NCBI RefSeq assembly: GCF_002019635.1
Contig: NZ_KV917373.1
Span: 170,268 to 234,267 of the forward strand
DNA length: 64,000 nucleotides
DNA from: Metabacillus halosaccharovorans
GTDB taxonomy: Bacteria > Bacillota > Bacilli > Bacillales > Bacillaceae
Reading direction: 5' to 3'
Positions 42,235 to 50,787 of this stretch are shown in pieces. The first letter of the stretch is position 1. Every line of letters begins with the position of its first letter. Position numbers and translations under genes: made by a program. Under the pieces are notes generated by a model that saw nothing but the letters and a program-made list of their open reading frames with translations, did no database searches and had not been told where the DNA came from.

Positions 42235-42423
42235 AAGCGCTTCGACATCCAGCTCCGAAGCACAGGATGTGCAAGTGCAGTTTTCGCGACAGGACGTCGC
42301 GTTCTTAAACTGCCAGCGCCTAGCCCCTCGAGGTCATAAGACAATTTAGAATGTAGGCAAAGAACGCCTTCTATTCTAAATCGTCTTATTTGCCTTAGGC
42401 TAAACAAGTCGCTTACGCTTTTG
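42235..42423 (-). repeat. R2 repeat, long form, at the yhaH 3' end
   Basis: Nearly identical in layout to 10284-10475: the AGCGCTTCGACATCC start, GTGCAAGTGCAGTTTTCGCG, CAGCGCCTAGCCCCTCGAGG, AAAGAACGCCTTCTATTC and the end AAGTCGCTTACGCTTTTG (two base changes from the consensus). It ends 4 bp from the yhaH stop. Confidence 0.85.
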
Positions 42424-42427
42424 AAAA

Positions 42428-42781
42428 CTAGTTTAATGTTTTTTCAAGTTGTTTAATTCTGGAATCGATTTCTTCGATTTCTTTCATAATATTTTCTTTA
42501 TGTGGTTCAGTGTCCTGTTGATACTGTTGAATGGACTTCATTAAGTCGGCGGAAACTTCTTTTACAACCTCAGAACTTTCTTTAGCCGTTTGAACTAATT
42601 GAACCTTTAGTGCTTTACTTTCTTTTTTTAGTTGGTTTACGAGATCTTCAATTTGCTTACGGTTTAGATTGATTTGACTGCGTAACTCTTTTCCTGATGA
42701 AGGGGTTGAGAGTAATGTGGCAATACCGCCGATTACACCTCCAACAAGTAATCCAACTAACAATGATTTATTATTTGACAA
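42428..42781 (-). CDS. yhaH: YhaH, YtxH-domain membrane protein
   Basis: 117 aa from TTG at 42781, 8 bases after GGAGGG; in-frame ATGs upstream lack a ribosome site. An N-terminal YtxH motif SLLVGLLVGGVIGGIATLLSTPSSGKELR gives a single membrane helix with the APxxGxxxR-like end, then a long amphipathic helix rich in Lys, Gln and Glu. Members are general-stress-associated in B. subtilis; the role is unknown. Between hpr and trpP, as in B. subtilis. Confidence 0.87.
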   Translation of the reverse strand: MSNNKSLLVGLLVGGVIGGIATLLSTPSSGKELRSQINLNRKQIEDLVNQLKKESKALKVQLVQTAKESSEVVKEVSADLMKSIQQYQQDTEPHKENIMKEIEEIDSRIKQLEKTLN

Positions 42782-43026
42782 ACTGTATCCCTCCATAACT
42801 ATGTAAAATGAATTGGACATACTTACTTTCAACATACCCAAAGATGTCTTCTATAAACATTATACATACATATCGAAAGTATAGCATACCTATTTATTAA
42901 GTCGTTTATAAGTCCCGTGTTCCACGCTCTTCATGGACATGTTCAGAAATTCATGATGAAAAGGTACCGAGCAGGGGAATAGGTTTTTATAAGGTGTGAA
43001 GGACAGGATAGATGAGGGAGCGCTAT

Positions 43027-43234
43027 GAAATGTCTTTCATGAGAGGGATGAAGGACAGAAGAAGGGAGAACTTCGGTAGAAATGTCTTTCATGAGAGGGA
43101 TGAAGGACAGAAGTAGTGAGGATTTCCGTTGAAATGTCCCTCTTAAAAGGGATGACGGACAAAAGTAAAAGAACAGCCCTCTGAAATGTTCTTCATAAGT
43201 GAAACACGAAGTAAACTCTCCTGAAATAGCTCTT
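43027..43234. repeat. 52-bp tandem hairpin repeat, locus A (4 units)
   Basis: GAAATG marks unit starts at 43027, 43079, 43131 and 43183, an exact 52-bp period. Each unit has arms like TGTCTTTCAT and ATGAAGGACA around a 7-base loop, so each can fold. Partial copies flank the array. It fills most of the gene-free stretch 42782-43273. Confidence 0.88.
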
Positions 43235-43273
43235 CCCAAATAGAATCCAAACTAAATATAAGGGGGGATGAGA

Positions 43274-43465
43274 ATGTCAGGTGTCATCTTTTTATTTTTT
43301 GTCATTAGTTTATTACTCTTTATAGGTGCTTTTCATTACTTTAAACTACTGCAGCAATCAGCATCTTATCCACCTAAAAAAATAGTGAAACAAAAGGTGT
43401 CGGTACTTGCTACCGGGGGAGCAGCAATGCTGCTTATAGGGATTATTTTAATGATCTTTAATTGA
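43274..43465 (+). CDS. Small two-helix membrane protein
   Basis: 63 aa from the ATG at 43274, 6 bases after AAGGGGGG; ATG 43268 touches the ribosome site. Two hydrophobic helices (GVIFLFFVISLLLFIGAF and LATGGAAMLLIGIILMI) join through a basic loop (PPKKIVKQK). No family I can name; function unknown. It is followed by a very strong terminator. Confidence 0.7.
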   Translation: MSGVIFLFFVISLLLFIGAFHYFKLLQQSASYPPKKIVKQKVSVLATGGAAMLLIGIILMIFN

Positions 43466-43480
43466 TAAAAAGAGATAAAA

Positions 43481-43526
43481 AAAGCAAGAAAGAGGATGAA
43501 TCTATAAACATCCTCTTTCTTGCTTT
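43481..43526. terminator. Bidirectional terminator, 18-bp stem
   Basis: AAAGCAAGAAAGAGGATG pairs perfectly with CATCCTCTTTCTTGCTTT. It stands between the small membrane gene and the convergent trpP. Confidence 0.9.
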
Positions 43527-43535
43527 GTATTTGTC

Positions 43536-44060
43536 TTAAGCGACTGTTATAATTCTTGAGCGTTTGAAAATAGCTTGAACAATTGGCAGGATAATAATCA
43601 TCGCAGCGCCGTTCAATAATGTAGCAGGTAATACAACCGTTACGAATAATGTTGTAAAAGCTGCTCCGCCTGGTAGGCCAACAATTAATGATGCGGCAGT
43701 TAGGAAGACTGTTCCTGATACAATTGTGCCAATCACTGTGAGTACTGTTGCTGTTGCAACTTTTTGTGCAATTTTCTTAACTGCTAGAACTAGACCGAAA
43801 AATACGAATGCTGTTACCACTTTGTCAATGATGTTTGGAACGAATCCACCTGGGAATGCTGATGTTAATGCAGATAAAAATCCTGTCACAATACCTAGCA
43901 ATGCAACATTTTTAATTGCAGGAAACATAATAATTCCGATAAACATCATAGTTAACATCATGTCGGGCTTCATACCACCGAAAAATGGAGGCATTACCAT
44001 ACTTAATACAGCTCCAATTGCAGCAAATAAAGATAAAATAACTAATACTCTTGTGTTCAT
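43536..44060 (-). CDS. trpP: Tryptophan transporter TrpP
   Basis: 174 aa, five to six membrane segments, with the family start TRVLVILSLFAAIGAVLSMVMPPFFGGMKPDMML and PGGFVPNIIDKVVTAFVF. Known in B. subtilis (formerly yhaG) as a tryptophan importer whose translation is repressed by TRAP bound to (G/U)AG repeats over the ribosome site. Such a repeat array is present here (44064-44099), so tryptophan control is strongly suggested. Neighbours yhaH and serC match B. subtilis. Confidence 0.92.
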   Translation of the reverse strand: MNTRVLVILSLFAAIGAVLSMVMPPFFGGMKPDMMLTMMFIGIIMFPAIKNVALLGIVTGFLSALTSAFPGGFVPNIIDKVVTAFVFFGLVLAVKKIAQKVATATVLTVIGTIVSGTVFLTAASLIVGLPGGAAFTTLFVTVVLPATLLNGAAMIIILPIVQAIFKRSRIITVA

Positions 44061-44063
44061 TTT

Positions 44064-44099
44064 CTCATCTCTCCTCTTCTAATCTCCTAAACTCTTCTC
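44064..44099 (-). promoter_or_regulatory. Predicted TRAP-binding site over the trpP ribosome site
   Basis: On the transcript eight triplets occur in 36 nt: GAG, GAG, UAG, GAG, UAG, GAG, GAG, GAG. All are separated by two bases except one adjacent UAG-GAG pair. The last triplets include the Shine-Dalgarno GAGGAGAG. This is the layout by which TRAP blocks ribosome access in B. subtilis trpP. Confidence 0.78.
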
Positions 44100-44291
44100 C
44101 CCAATAGTGAACTCATTTCCTATTGCGAGAGAACTTATTTATTATTATAGCAACATTTATGCATGTCGTACAGAGGATTTATGCTGTCAAAAAATAGTGA
44201 GAGCTTGTGTGAGAGGTTTTTGTGGAATATTTTTAAGACATCAGACTTATGACCTATTAAAGTAGCAAATATTTATTTACAAACACAAAAA

Positions 44292-44317
44292 AGAAAAGGA
44301 CAATCAAATCCTTTTCT
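44292..44317 (-). terminator. Terminator of serC
   Basis: Stem AGAAAAGGA / TCCTTTTCT with a T run on the minus strand, just past the serC stop. Confidence 0.8.
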
Positions 44318-44328
44318 CTGAAAATAGT

Positions 44329-45408
44329 TTAGCTATTTTGATTTTTAAATTCAGTCATGAATTCAGCAAGTGCCACACATGCTTCTTTTGGTACAGCGTT
44401 ATAAGTAGATGCTCTGCAGCCACCGATTGATCTATGACCCGCCAGGCCGATGAATTGACGTTCTTTTGCTTCTTGAAGGAATTTCTTTGTAAGTTCTTCA
44501 CTAGGCAGTGTGAACGTAATATTCATTAAAGAGCGACTATCATCTGTTGCATGAGCTTTATAGAAACCGTCGCTATTATCAATGGCAGAATAAATATAGC
44601 CCGCTTTTTCTTCATTGATTTTTTGAATGTTTTTTACTCCACCTTGTTCTTTAACCCATTCTAACACAAGAGATAGCATATAGATCGCAAACGTAGGTGG
44701 TGTGTTGAATAAAGAATTATTTTTAGCATGAGTTCGATAGTTTAAGATTGTTGGAACATCTTCTTTTGCAGATTCTAAAAATTCTTTTTTAACAATTACA
44801 ACTGTCACACCAGAGGGACCAAGGTTTTTTTGAGCTCCTGCATAGATCATTGAAAACTTCTCAACATCAATTTCCTTACATAAAATATCACTGGACATGT
44901 CAGCGATTAGTGGAATAGGGCTGTCCGGATAATTCTGCCACTGAGTTCCGAAAATCGTATTGTTTGATGTGATGTGAAGGTAAGCTCCATCCTTTACTTC
45001 ATCTAATGAATAGTCTGTTGGGATATGAGTATAATTATCTTCTTTACTTGACGCTAAGATTCTTGTTTCACCGAAAAATTTTGCTTCTTTTAGCGCTTTA
45101 TCAGACCAAGCACCTGACATAATAAAGTGAGCAGTTTGCCCTGCTTTTAAGAAGTTCATTGGAATCATTGAGAATTGAAGACTTGCCCCACCTTGTAAAA
45201 ATAAGACTTCATAGTTGTCAGGAATCCCTAAAAGTTCCCTAAGTAATGAGTTAGCACGATTGTGAACTTCTTCGTAATCTTTGCTGCGATGGCTAAGCTC
45301 CATAACAGACATGCCTGTATTTTGGAAATTAACTAGTTCCTTTTGTGCGCGTTCAAGCACTGGTAATGGAATTGCCGCTGGTCCTGCATTAAAATTATAA
45401 GCTCTCAT
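44329..45408 (-). CDS. serC: Phosphoserine aminotransferase SerC
   Basis: 359 aa from the ATG at 45408, set by AAGGAGGG; the longer frame has no ribosome site. Motifs: NFNAGPAAIPLPVLE, MELSHRSKDYEEVH, FLQGGASLQFSMIP and the PLP lysine in MIYAGAQKNLGPSGV, then GGCRASTYNA. SerC converts 3-phosphohydroxypyruvate and glutamate to phosphoserine in serine and pyridoxine synthesis. All catalytic residues are present. It is monocistronic here, next to trpP and hit. Confidence 0.95.
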   Translation of the reverse strand: MRAYNFNAGPAAIPLPVLERAQKELVNFQNTGMSVMELSHRSKDYEEVHNRANSLLRELLGIPDNYEVLFLQGGASLQFSMIPMNFLKAGQTAHFIMSGAWSDKALKEAKFFGETRILASSKEDNYTHIPTDYSLDEVKDGAYLHITSNNTIFGTQWQNYPDSPIPLIADMSSDILCKEIDVEKFSMIYAGAQKNLGPSGVTVVIVKKEFLESAKEDVPTILNYRTHAKNNSLFNTPPTFAIYMLSLVLEWVKEQGGVKNIQKINEEKAGYIYSAIDNSDGFYKAHATDDSRSLMNITFTLPSEELTKKFLQEAKERQFIGLAGHRSIGGCRASTYNAVPKEACVALAEFMTEFKNQNS

Positions 45409-45540
45409 GACTTGCCCTCCTTGATTAGAACGTAAAATAATACTCATATCCTATCATGAATAGAGGAGGAAATGTAGACTGAAAATTTTCATCTTTGTGA
45501 AAGTTAATGGATAAAACGGTTACATATACAGATGTATAAG

Positions 45541-45566
45541 AAAAGGCCGCTTTAAGCGGCCGAAAA
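45541..45566 (-). terminator. Terminator of hit
   Basis: GGCCGC / GCGGCC stem with CTTTTC and TTTTC flanks, 2 bp past the stop. Confidence 0.85.
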
Positions 45567-45567
45567 G

Positions 45568-45990
45568 TTAAGATATACCATTATGAATTGTTGAAGCAAT
45601 TTCCTGTAAATCCTGTGGAGTATACTCTTCTGTATGTGGTTTCCATACTGCACCAAAGCCATCGCCTTTACCATATCTTGGGATAATATGCATATGGTAA
45701 TGGAAAACAGATTGTCCGGCTTTTTCACCGTTATTATTCAGGAGGTTTAAACCGATTGGTTGAAATTGTTCTTTTATCGAATTTGCAATTTTAGGGACAA
45801 CCTCAAATAGTTTTCCGGCAATTTCAGGTGTAAGTTCATAGATATTTTCTTTATGTACTTTCGGCACAACTAATGTATGTCCTTTTGTTACTTGGCTAAT
45901 ATCAAGAAAGGCTATTACATGTTCATTTTCAAATACTTTTGCACTTGGAATTTCTCCATTGACAATTTTGCAAAAAATGCAGTCACTCAT
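45568..45990 (-). CDS. hit: HIT-family nucleotide-binding protein Hit
   Basis: 140 aa from the ATG at 45990 (GAAGGA upstream; a frame start at 46002 is less likely). Zinc-site CIFCKI at the N-terminus, DISQVTKGHTLVVPK, and the histidine triad HYHMHIIP. The Bacillus Hit protein hydrolyses or binds purine nucleoside phosphoramidate-type compounds; its physiological substrate is not settled. It is divergent from ecsA, separated by a 640-bp repeat-bearing gap. Confidence 0.93.
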   Translation of the reverse strand: MSDCIFCKIVNGEIPSAKVFENEHVIAFLDISQVTKGHTLVVPKVHKENIYELTPEIAGKLFEVVPKIANSIKEQFQPIGLNLLNNNGEKAGQSVFHYHMHIIPRYGKGDGFGAVWKPHTEEYTPQDLQEIASTIHNGIS

Positions 45991-46129
45991 CAACTCACAC
46001 ATCCTTCAATTATTTTTCATGTTCAACATGTTTCAACATCATTTGTAAAGTAAGTATGTTATTGTTTCAATCAGAAATTATCTATGTATGAACAGCTATA
46101 TTTTACCACAAGCATCTTTATATGAAAAA

Positions 46130-46160
46130 GAACAGAGTGAAACGAATGTTCACTCTGTTC
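46130..46160. terminator. Hairpin in the hit-ecsA gap
   Basis: GAACAGAGTGAA / TTCACTCTGTTC, a perfect 12-bp stem with a 7-base loop and no T run. It may be a relic terminator. Confidence 0.5.
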
Positions 46161-46207
46161 CTGAAGAAGGGAAGAATAACTCATATAATGGGAAAAGTAT
46201 CTTTGAT

Positions 46208-46487
46208 AAACACCTCATTTAACATTTAGATTTAAATGTCATCTGATGTGAAATCGCCATTGTTCAATACAACCATCCCCTTGTTAAGTGATAAACGACC
46301 TAACATATGGAAAAGATTACTGTATTTTGACAAACACCTCATTTACAAAATGATGTTACATTCGAGCGTTTATTTCAAGAAAATAGCGGCCCGTAAACAC
46401 CTCATTCCGTAAGTTGTTTATAAAGCAATGGTTCATACATTTTATCCCTTGAGTTAAAAGATATTGTCTGGAACAAACACCTCATTT
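46208..46487. repeat. Cluster of AAACACCTCATT motifs upstream of ecsA
   Basis: The motif occurs at 46208, 46332, 46395 and 46475, with a degenerate AAACGACCT at 46293. Flanks often read TTTGA or TGTCTGG before it, and some copies can pair locally (TCATTTACAAAATGA at the second). The gene-free stretch 46003-46632 holds this cluster, the hairpin at 46130 and the ecsA ribosome region. Confidence 0.7.
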
Positions 46488-46632
46488 ATAAGGTTTTTTG
46501 TTTTGACAAGGATCCCTTCCTCACTAATTATAATGTCCGAAAGATCACAGGATATGCAAAAAAATTACGGTCAATATGAGCATGTGTTTTTGTTTTTTGA
46601 TACTATAAAAAGAAAAAGGAGATCCACAAACA

Positions 46633-47379
46633 ATGGCATTGTTAAAAATAGAAAATCTGACAGGTGGTTATACAAGAAATCCTGTTTTAAAGGATATATC
46701 ATTTGAAGTTGAAAAAGGACAAATTGTTGGATTAATTGGTTTGAATGGAGCGGGGAAAAGTACAACGATTAAACATATTATCGGTACGATGGAAGCACAT
46801 AAAGGACAAGTTTCCATAAATGGTAATACATTTGTGCAAGACTCAGCAGCTTATCGTTCACAATTCAGCTTTATTCCTGAAACACCGATTCTTTATGATG
46901 AACTAACATTACATGAACATCTTGAGTTAACGGCAATGGCCTACGGACTTGATAAAGAAACATTTCAAAAGCGTCTACAACCATTGTTAAAAGAATTCAG
47001 GATGGAAAAGCGGTTAAAATGGTTTCCTGCTCATTTTTCAAAAGGAATGAAGCAGAAGGTAATGATTATGTGCGCCTTTCTAATTGAACCTGAATTGTAT
47101 ATCATTGATGAACCGTTTGTAGGGTTAGATCCATTAGCGATAAACTCCCTGCTTGAGATGATGGATAAAGCGAAAAGCCATGGATCGGGCATTTTAATGT
47201 CTACACATATATTAGCGACGGCTGAACGGTATTGTGATGCGTTTGTTATTTTACATAATGGAAAAGTACGTGCAAAAGGAACATTGCATCAGTTAAGGGA
47301 ACAGTTTGGTATGAGGGATGCTACATTAGATGATCTTTATATTCAATTAACAAAGGAAGATCAAGATGAAGAAAGTTAA
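46633..47379 (+). CDS. ecsA: EcsA, ABC transporter ATPase
   Basis: 248 aa, ribosome site AAAGGAGA. Walker A GLNGAGKSTT, signature HFSKGMKQKV, Walker B LYIIDEPFVGLDPLA and the H-loop MSTHIL are intact. EcsAB is needed in B. subtilis for normal activity of the site-2 protease RasP, secretion and sporulation. It overlaps ecsB by 14 bp and begins the ecsABC operon. Confidence 0.95.
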   Translation: MALLKIENLTGGYTRNPVLKDISFEVEKGQIVGLIGLNGAGKSTTIKHIIGTMEAHKGQVSINGNTFVQDSAAYRSQFSFIPETPILYDELTLHEHLELTAMAYGLDKETFQKRLQPLLKEFRMEKRLKWFPAHFSKGMKQKVMIMCAFLIEPELYIIDEPFVGLDPLAINSLLEMMDKAKSHGSGILMSTHILATAERYCDAFVILHNGKVRAKGTLHQLREQFGMRDATLDDLYIQLTKEDQDEES

Positions 47380-48592
47380 TGACATTTGGCAAACAAGACT
47401 TCATCAGCATATAAATGAAACAAGGTCCTATTTGAAATATATGTTAAATGACCATTTGCTTTTTGTGTTTATATTTCTTGCAGCAGGCGGGGCTTTAACG
47501 TATCAGAAATGGCTTGAAACATTATCACCGGATTTTCCGGCCGTCTTGATTATGACAGTGACCTTTGCATTTATTATGATCGCTTCGAGTGTGAGAACAC
47601 TATTAAAAGAAGCAGATATTGTGTTTCTACTTCCGATGGAATATAAGCTAAATGAATACTTCCAAAAAGCTTTTACGTATAGCTTTATTACTCAAAGTTT
47701 TTTTGTTATCGTGCCGTTAATCCTTTTTACACCTCTGTTTTTTAAAGCAACAAATGCAAATGGACGCATATTGCTCATTAGTCTTGTTTTATTACTTTTG
47801 GTCAAATTTTGGAATTTAAGGGTAAGCTGGAGAATCAGTTACTTTACAGAAGCATCAGCAAAATGGGCAGATATCCTTGTTCGCTTAGCAATCAATATGT
47901 GTGTCATCTTTTTCATCTTTTCTCAAACATATATATTTGTGGCAATTTTATTTGTCGTTATGGCTGGATACGATGCCTATTTTTCAAATGCAGCAAAGAA
48001 AAAGGCGTTAAAGTGGGAGCCATTAATTGCGAGTGAAGAAGGGAAAAAACAATCATTTTACAAGCTGGCTAATTTGTTTACAGATGTACCAAAGCTAAAG
48101 AAGCAAGCCAAGCGCCGCGCCTACTTAGATTGGGTTGTCAGTCGAGTAAAGTACAATAAGGAAAATGTATATGAATATTTATTTATGAGAGCATTCATTC
48201 GTTCCGGAGATTATTTTGGGATTGTTGTAAGACTTACCATTATCGGCTGTGTTATTTTATCATTTATGGATCTCGAGCTTATTGGGAGTATTGTGGTATC
48301 GTTCATCTTTACATTTTTAACAGGCATACAAATCATGAGCTTATATAAGCATTTCGAATTGCTTGAGCTACCAAATCTTTATCCATATGCCGAGAAGAAA
48401 AAAATGAGCAGCTTTTTAAAAATTATTTGTAACATACTCCTCATTCAAGTCGTGATATATTCAGTTGTTACTCTCGTTAAATCAGATCTGATTATGTTTA
48501 TAGAGGTACTCATTGCAACAGTTTTATTTGTTTATCTTTTTGTTTATGCCTATATGCAAAGTAGAATGAAGAAAAAGGATGTCGTTTCATGA
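47366..48592 (+). CDS. ecsB: EcsB, ABC transporter membrane subunit
   Basis: 408 aa with about nine hydrophobic segments, equal in length to B. subtilis EcsB. The start MKKVNDIWQTRLHQHINETRSYLKYML precedes the first helices. Charged cytoplasmic parts carry KLKKQAKRRAYLDWVVSRV. Partner of EcsA; substrate unknown. It overlaps both neighbours (14 bp and 4 bp). Confidence 0.94.
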   Translation: MKKVNDIWQTRLHQHINETRSYLKYMLNDHLLFVFIFLAAGGALTYQKWLETLSPDFPAVLIMTVTFAFIMIASSVRTLLKEADIVFLLPMEYKLNEYFQKAFTYSFITQSFFVIVPLILFTPLFFKATNANGRILLISLVLLLLVKFWNLRVSWRISYFTEASAKWADILVRLAINMCVIFFIFSQTYIFVAILFVVMAGYDAYFSNAAKKKALKWEPLIASEEGKKQSFYKLANLFTDVPKLKKQAKRRAYLDWVVSRVKYNKENVYEYLFMRAFIRSGDYFGIVVRLTIIGCVILSFMDLELIGSIVVSFIFTFLTGIQIMSLYKHFELLELPNLYPYAEKKKMSSFLKIICNILLIQVVIYSVVTLVKSDLIMFIEVLIATVLFVYLFVYAYMQSRMKKKDVVS

Positions 48593-49296
48593 GTTATGAA
48601 CAACAAGCTGCAGAGGAAGCGAAATTATGGAAGCAAAAGCTGTTAAGAAAGCCGTCGTTTTTAGAACGCTCGTCAAAGAAAGCTCAGAGTAAAATCAATG
48701 GATTTATCCCTGAAAAAGTACATGCAACAGTGACTGAAGGGATTAAAAAAATGGTGGAAGCAACCTTAATAGGCTCAAATATGACGACATTTCCGAAAAA
48801 AGTTGAGAATCTGACCTTTGAAGAAAGGGAACAACTAGTCAGGAAGTCTATCGATGTATATAAGAAGACAGCTGCTGTTGAAGGGGCCTCAACCGGTGCG
48901 GGAGGGATTTTGTTAGGCTTAGCTGATTTTCCTTTATTTTTAAGTATTAAAATGAAATTTCTTTTTGAAGTGGCAAGTGAATATGGGTACAGCACGAAGG
49001 AATATGAAGAACGATTGTTTTTATTGTATGTTTTTCAACTGGCATTTTCGAGTGAAAAGCATAAAGAAGAGGTTCTCGATATAATTGAAAATTGGGAAAT
49101 AAGAAAAGAAGTAGTGAAAGAATTAGATTGGCGAATTTTTCAACAAGAATACCGCGACTATATCGATTTGGTGAAATTGATGCAATTTCTCCCGGGTGTC
49201 GGTGCTGTTGTTGGCGGAGTTGCAAACTACCATCTTGTCCAACATTTAGGGGAATGTGCGATAAACAGTTACCGATTAAGAATATTTTCAGATTAG
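48589..49296 (+). CDS. ecsC: EcsC
   Basis: 235 aa, overlapping ecsB by 4 bp (ATGA). EcsC-family core: STGAGGILLGLADFPLFLSIKMKFLFEVASEYGYS and the C-terminal FLPGVGAVVGGVANYHLVQHLGE with Gly-rich, membrane-touching stretches. In B. subtilis ecsC is dispensable and its function is unknown. It ends at an R3 repeat and terminator. Confidence 0.93.
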   Translation: MSYEQQAAEEAKLWKQKLLRKPSFLERSSKKAQSKINGFIPEKVHATVTEGIKKMVEATLIGSNMTTFPKKVENLTFEEREQLVRKSIDVYKKTAAVEGASTGAGGILLGLADFPLFLSIKMKFLFEVASEYGYSTKEYEERLFLLYVFQLAFSSEKHKEEVLDIIENWEIRKEVVKELDWRIFQQEYRDYIDLVKLMQFLPGVGAVVGGVANYHLVQHLGECAINSYRLRIFSD

Positions 49297-49302
49297 AAAA
49301 AC

Positions 49303-49386
49303 ACGACTTACCGCCAAGAATGGCGAAAGTCGATGTCTTTTCTTATACTATCATCCATAAAATTTATATAATTTCTGATAGTATAA
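49303..49386. repeat. R3 double-hairpin repeat after ecsC
   Basis: GACTTACCGCCAAG, ATGGCGAAAGTC, TCTTATACTATCATCCATAA and TTCTGATAGTATAA. Base changes in one arm of the first hairpin (GACTT) are matched in the other (AAGTC), so the structure is kept. Confidence 0.8.
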
Positions 49387-49421
49387 AAAATAAGGGCAGT
49401 CACACCGACTGTCCCTATTTT
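49386..49421. terminator. Bidirectional terminator ecsC / yhaA
   Basis: AAAATAAGGGCAGTC / GACTGTCCCTATTTTT, imperfect stem with T runs on both strands, just past the R3 copy and at the yhaA stop. Confidence 0.75.
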
Positions 49422-49422
49422 T

Positions 49423-50628
49423 CTAGTTTGTTTTTGCTAATGATTCCTGCTTAAAATTCGATTGATACTGAATCACAGCTGTACAAAGTGTTTTTGCAGC
49501 AACAAGCAATGCTCTTTCATCAATATCAAATTTAGGATGATGATGTGGATACGCATGTTCGGTATGAAATGGTCGGGCACCGGTAAAGAAAAAAGTCCCC
49601 TTTACGTGTTGTAAATAATAAGAAAAATCCTCTCCACCCATTTGCAAAGGACTCTCTTCCACTTCATGAACACCCGGGACCTTGCCTGCCACTTCCTTTA
49701 AGAAATCTGTTTCTTCTTCATGATTCACAACGGCAGGATAACCTCTGAAAAAATCATAACGATATTCAGCCTCATTCATTAAACAAGTTCCTTTTACAAC
49801 TTTTTCAATTTCATATTCGATTTGCTGCCGGACATCTTCATCAAAGGACCTCGCTGTTCCGATAAGAGTTGCTGAATTGGCAATGATATTAAATGCATTT
49901 TCTGCCATGAACGAACCGACAGTTACAACAGCTGAATGGACTGGGTCAATCTTACGGCTAACAATTTGTTGAAGACTTGTGACAACCTGAGATCCTATTA
50001 AGATGGCGTCTTTTGTTTTATGAGGCTGTGCTCCGTGACCGCCTTTACCTAGGATATTAATTTCAAACCGATCGGCAGCAGCCATAATTGGACCAACCCT
50101 ATACTGAATTTTACCTACAGGTTCAGTTGCCCAAAGATGTGTTCCGAATATAACATCCACTCCATCTAAACACCCATCTTGAATCATCGGAAGAGCTCCA
50201 CCAGGGGCATATTCCTCTGCATGTTGATGGATGAGCACGATATTCCCTTTAAGCTGCTCCCGATTTTGAAATAGAATCTTAGCCAACACTAGCAATGTGG
50301 CTGTATGTCCGTCATGGCCACAAGCATGCATAACACCAGGTACAGTTGATTTGTATTCAACTTCTTTTTCATCTTGAATGGGAAGTGCATCAAAATCAGC
50401 GCGCAATGCAACAGTCGGACCGGGGGACGCACCCTTTATTGTGGCAACAACACCATTTCCACCTACATTTTCCCTCACATCAATTCCAAGATTTTTATAA
50501 TAATCAGAGATATACTTAGCGGTCATCACTTCTTGGAAAGAAAGTTCAGGGTGCATATGTAAATACCGGCGGATGTTAACCATTTCAGAAAAATGAAGAT
50601 CAAGTTCGTTGTAAAGATGATTAATCAT
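49423..50628 (-). CDS. yhaA: YhaA, M20-family amidohydrolase
   Basis: 401 aa from the ATG at 50628 after AAAGGAGG. Family motifs: HMHPELSFQE, LRADFDALPIQ, MHACGHDGHTA (Cys-His metal ligands), QHAEEYAPGG with the catalytic Glu pair, GGHGAQPH in the lid domain and MGGEDFSYYLQ. This is the IAA-amino-acid hydrolase/aminoacylase subgroup, which removes acyl groups from N-acyl amino acids. The substrate is not known. In B. subtilis yhaA also follows ecsABC. Confidence 0.92.
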   Translation of the reverse strand: MINHLYNELDLHFSEMVNIRRYLHMHPELSFQEVMTAKYISDYYKNLGIDVRENVGGNGVVATIKGASPGPTVALRADFDALPIQDEKEVEYKSTVPGVMHACGHDGHTATLLVLAKILFQNREQLKGNIVLIHQHAEEYAPGGALPMIQDGCLDGVDVIFGTHLWATEPVGKIQYRVGPIMAAADRFEINILGKGGHGAQPHKTKDAILIGSQVVTSLQQIVSRKIDPVHSAVVTVGSFMAENAFNIIANSATLIGTARSFDEDVRQQIEYEIEKVVKGTCLMNEAEYRYDFFRGYPAVVNHEEETDFLKEVAGKVPGVHEVEESPLQMGGEDFSYYLQHVKGTFFFTGARPFHTEHAYPHHHPKFDIDERALLVAAKTLCTAVIQYQSNFKQESLAKTN

Positions 50629-50787
50629 GTGAAATACCTCCTTTGAAAAAATGTTGAAAAAGCGATATAGAATCATATGTTCTAAACATAAAATGTATTA
50701 AAATAGGATTGGAAAATTAATAATTAGCTAGATTGTATTGAAAAATATAACAAAAGACAAGAGAATTGTTTGAGAAGAGAGAATGTT

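Noticed and set aside
42132-42407. Open frame on the minus strand within R2
   Set aside because: It coincides with the repeat and a terminator hairpin; no start signal.
43027-43234. CRISPR array
   Set aside because: The whole 52-bp unit is repeated, including what would be spacers; there are no unique spacers and no cas genes nearby.
42943-43239. Open frame on the minus strand across the 52-bp array with repeated HPSHERHF-like words
   Set aside because: The repeated peptide comes from the tandem DNA repeat; there is no ribosome site and no independent codon pattern.
46464-46706. Open frame overlapping the start of ecsA
   Set aside because: Overlaps the ecsA ribosome site and N-terminus in another frame; no ribosome site of its own.
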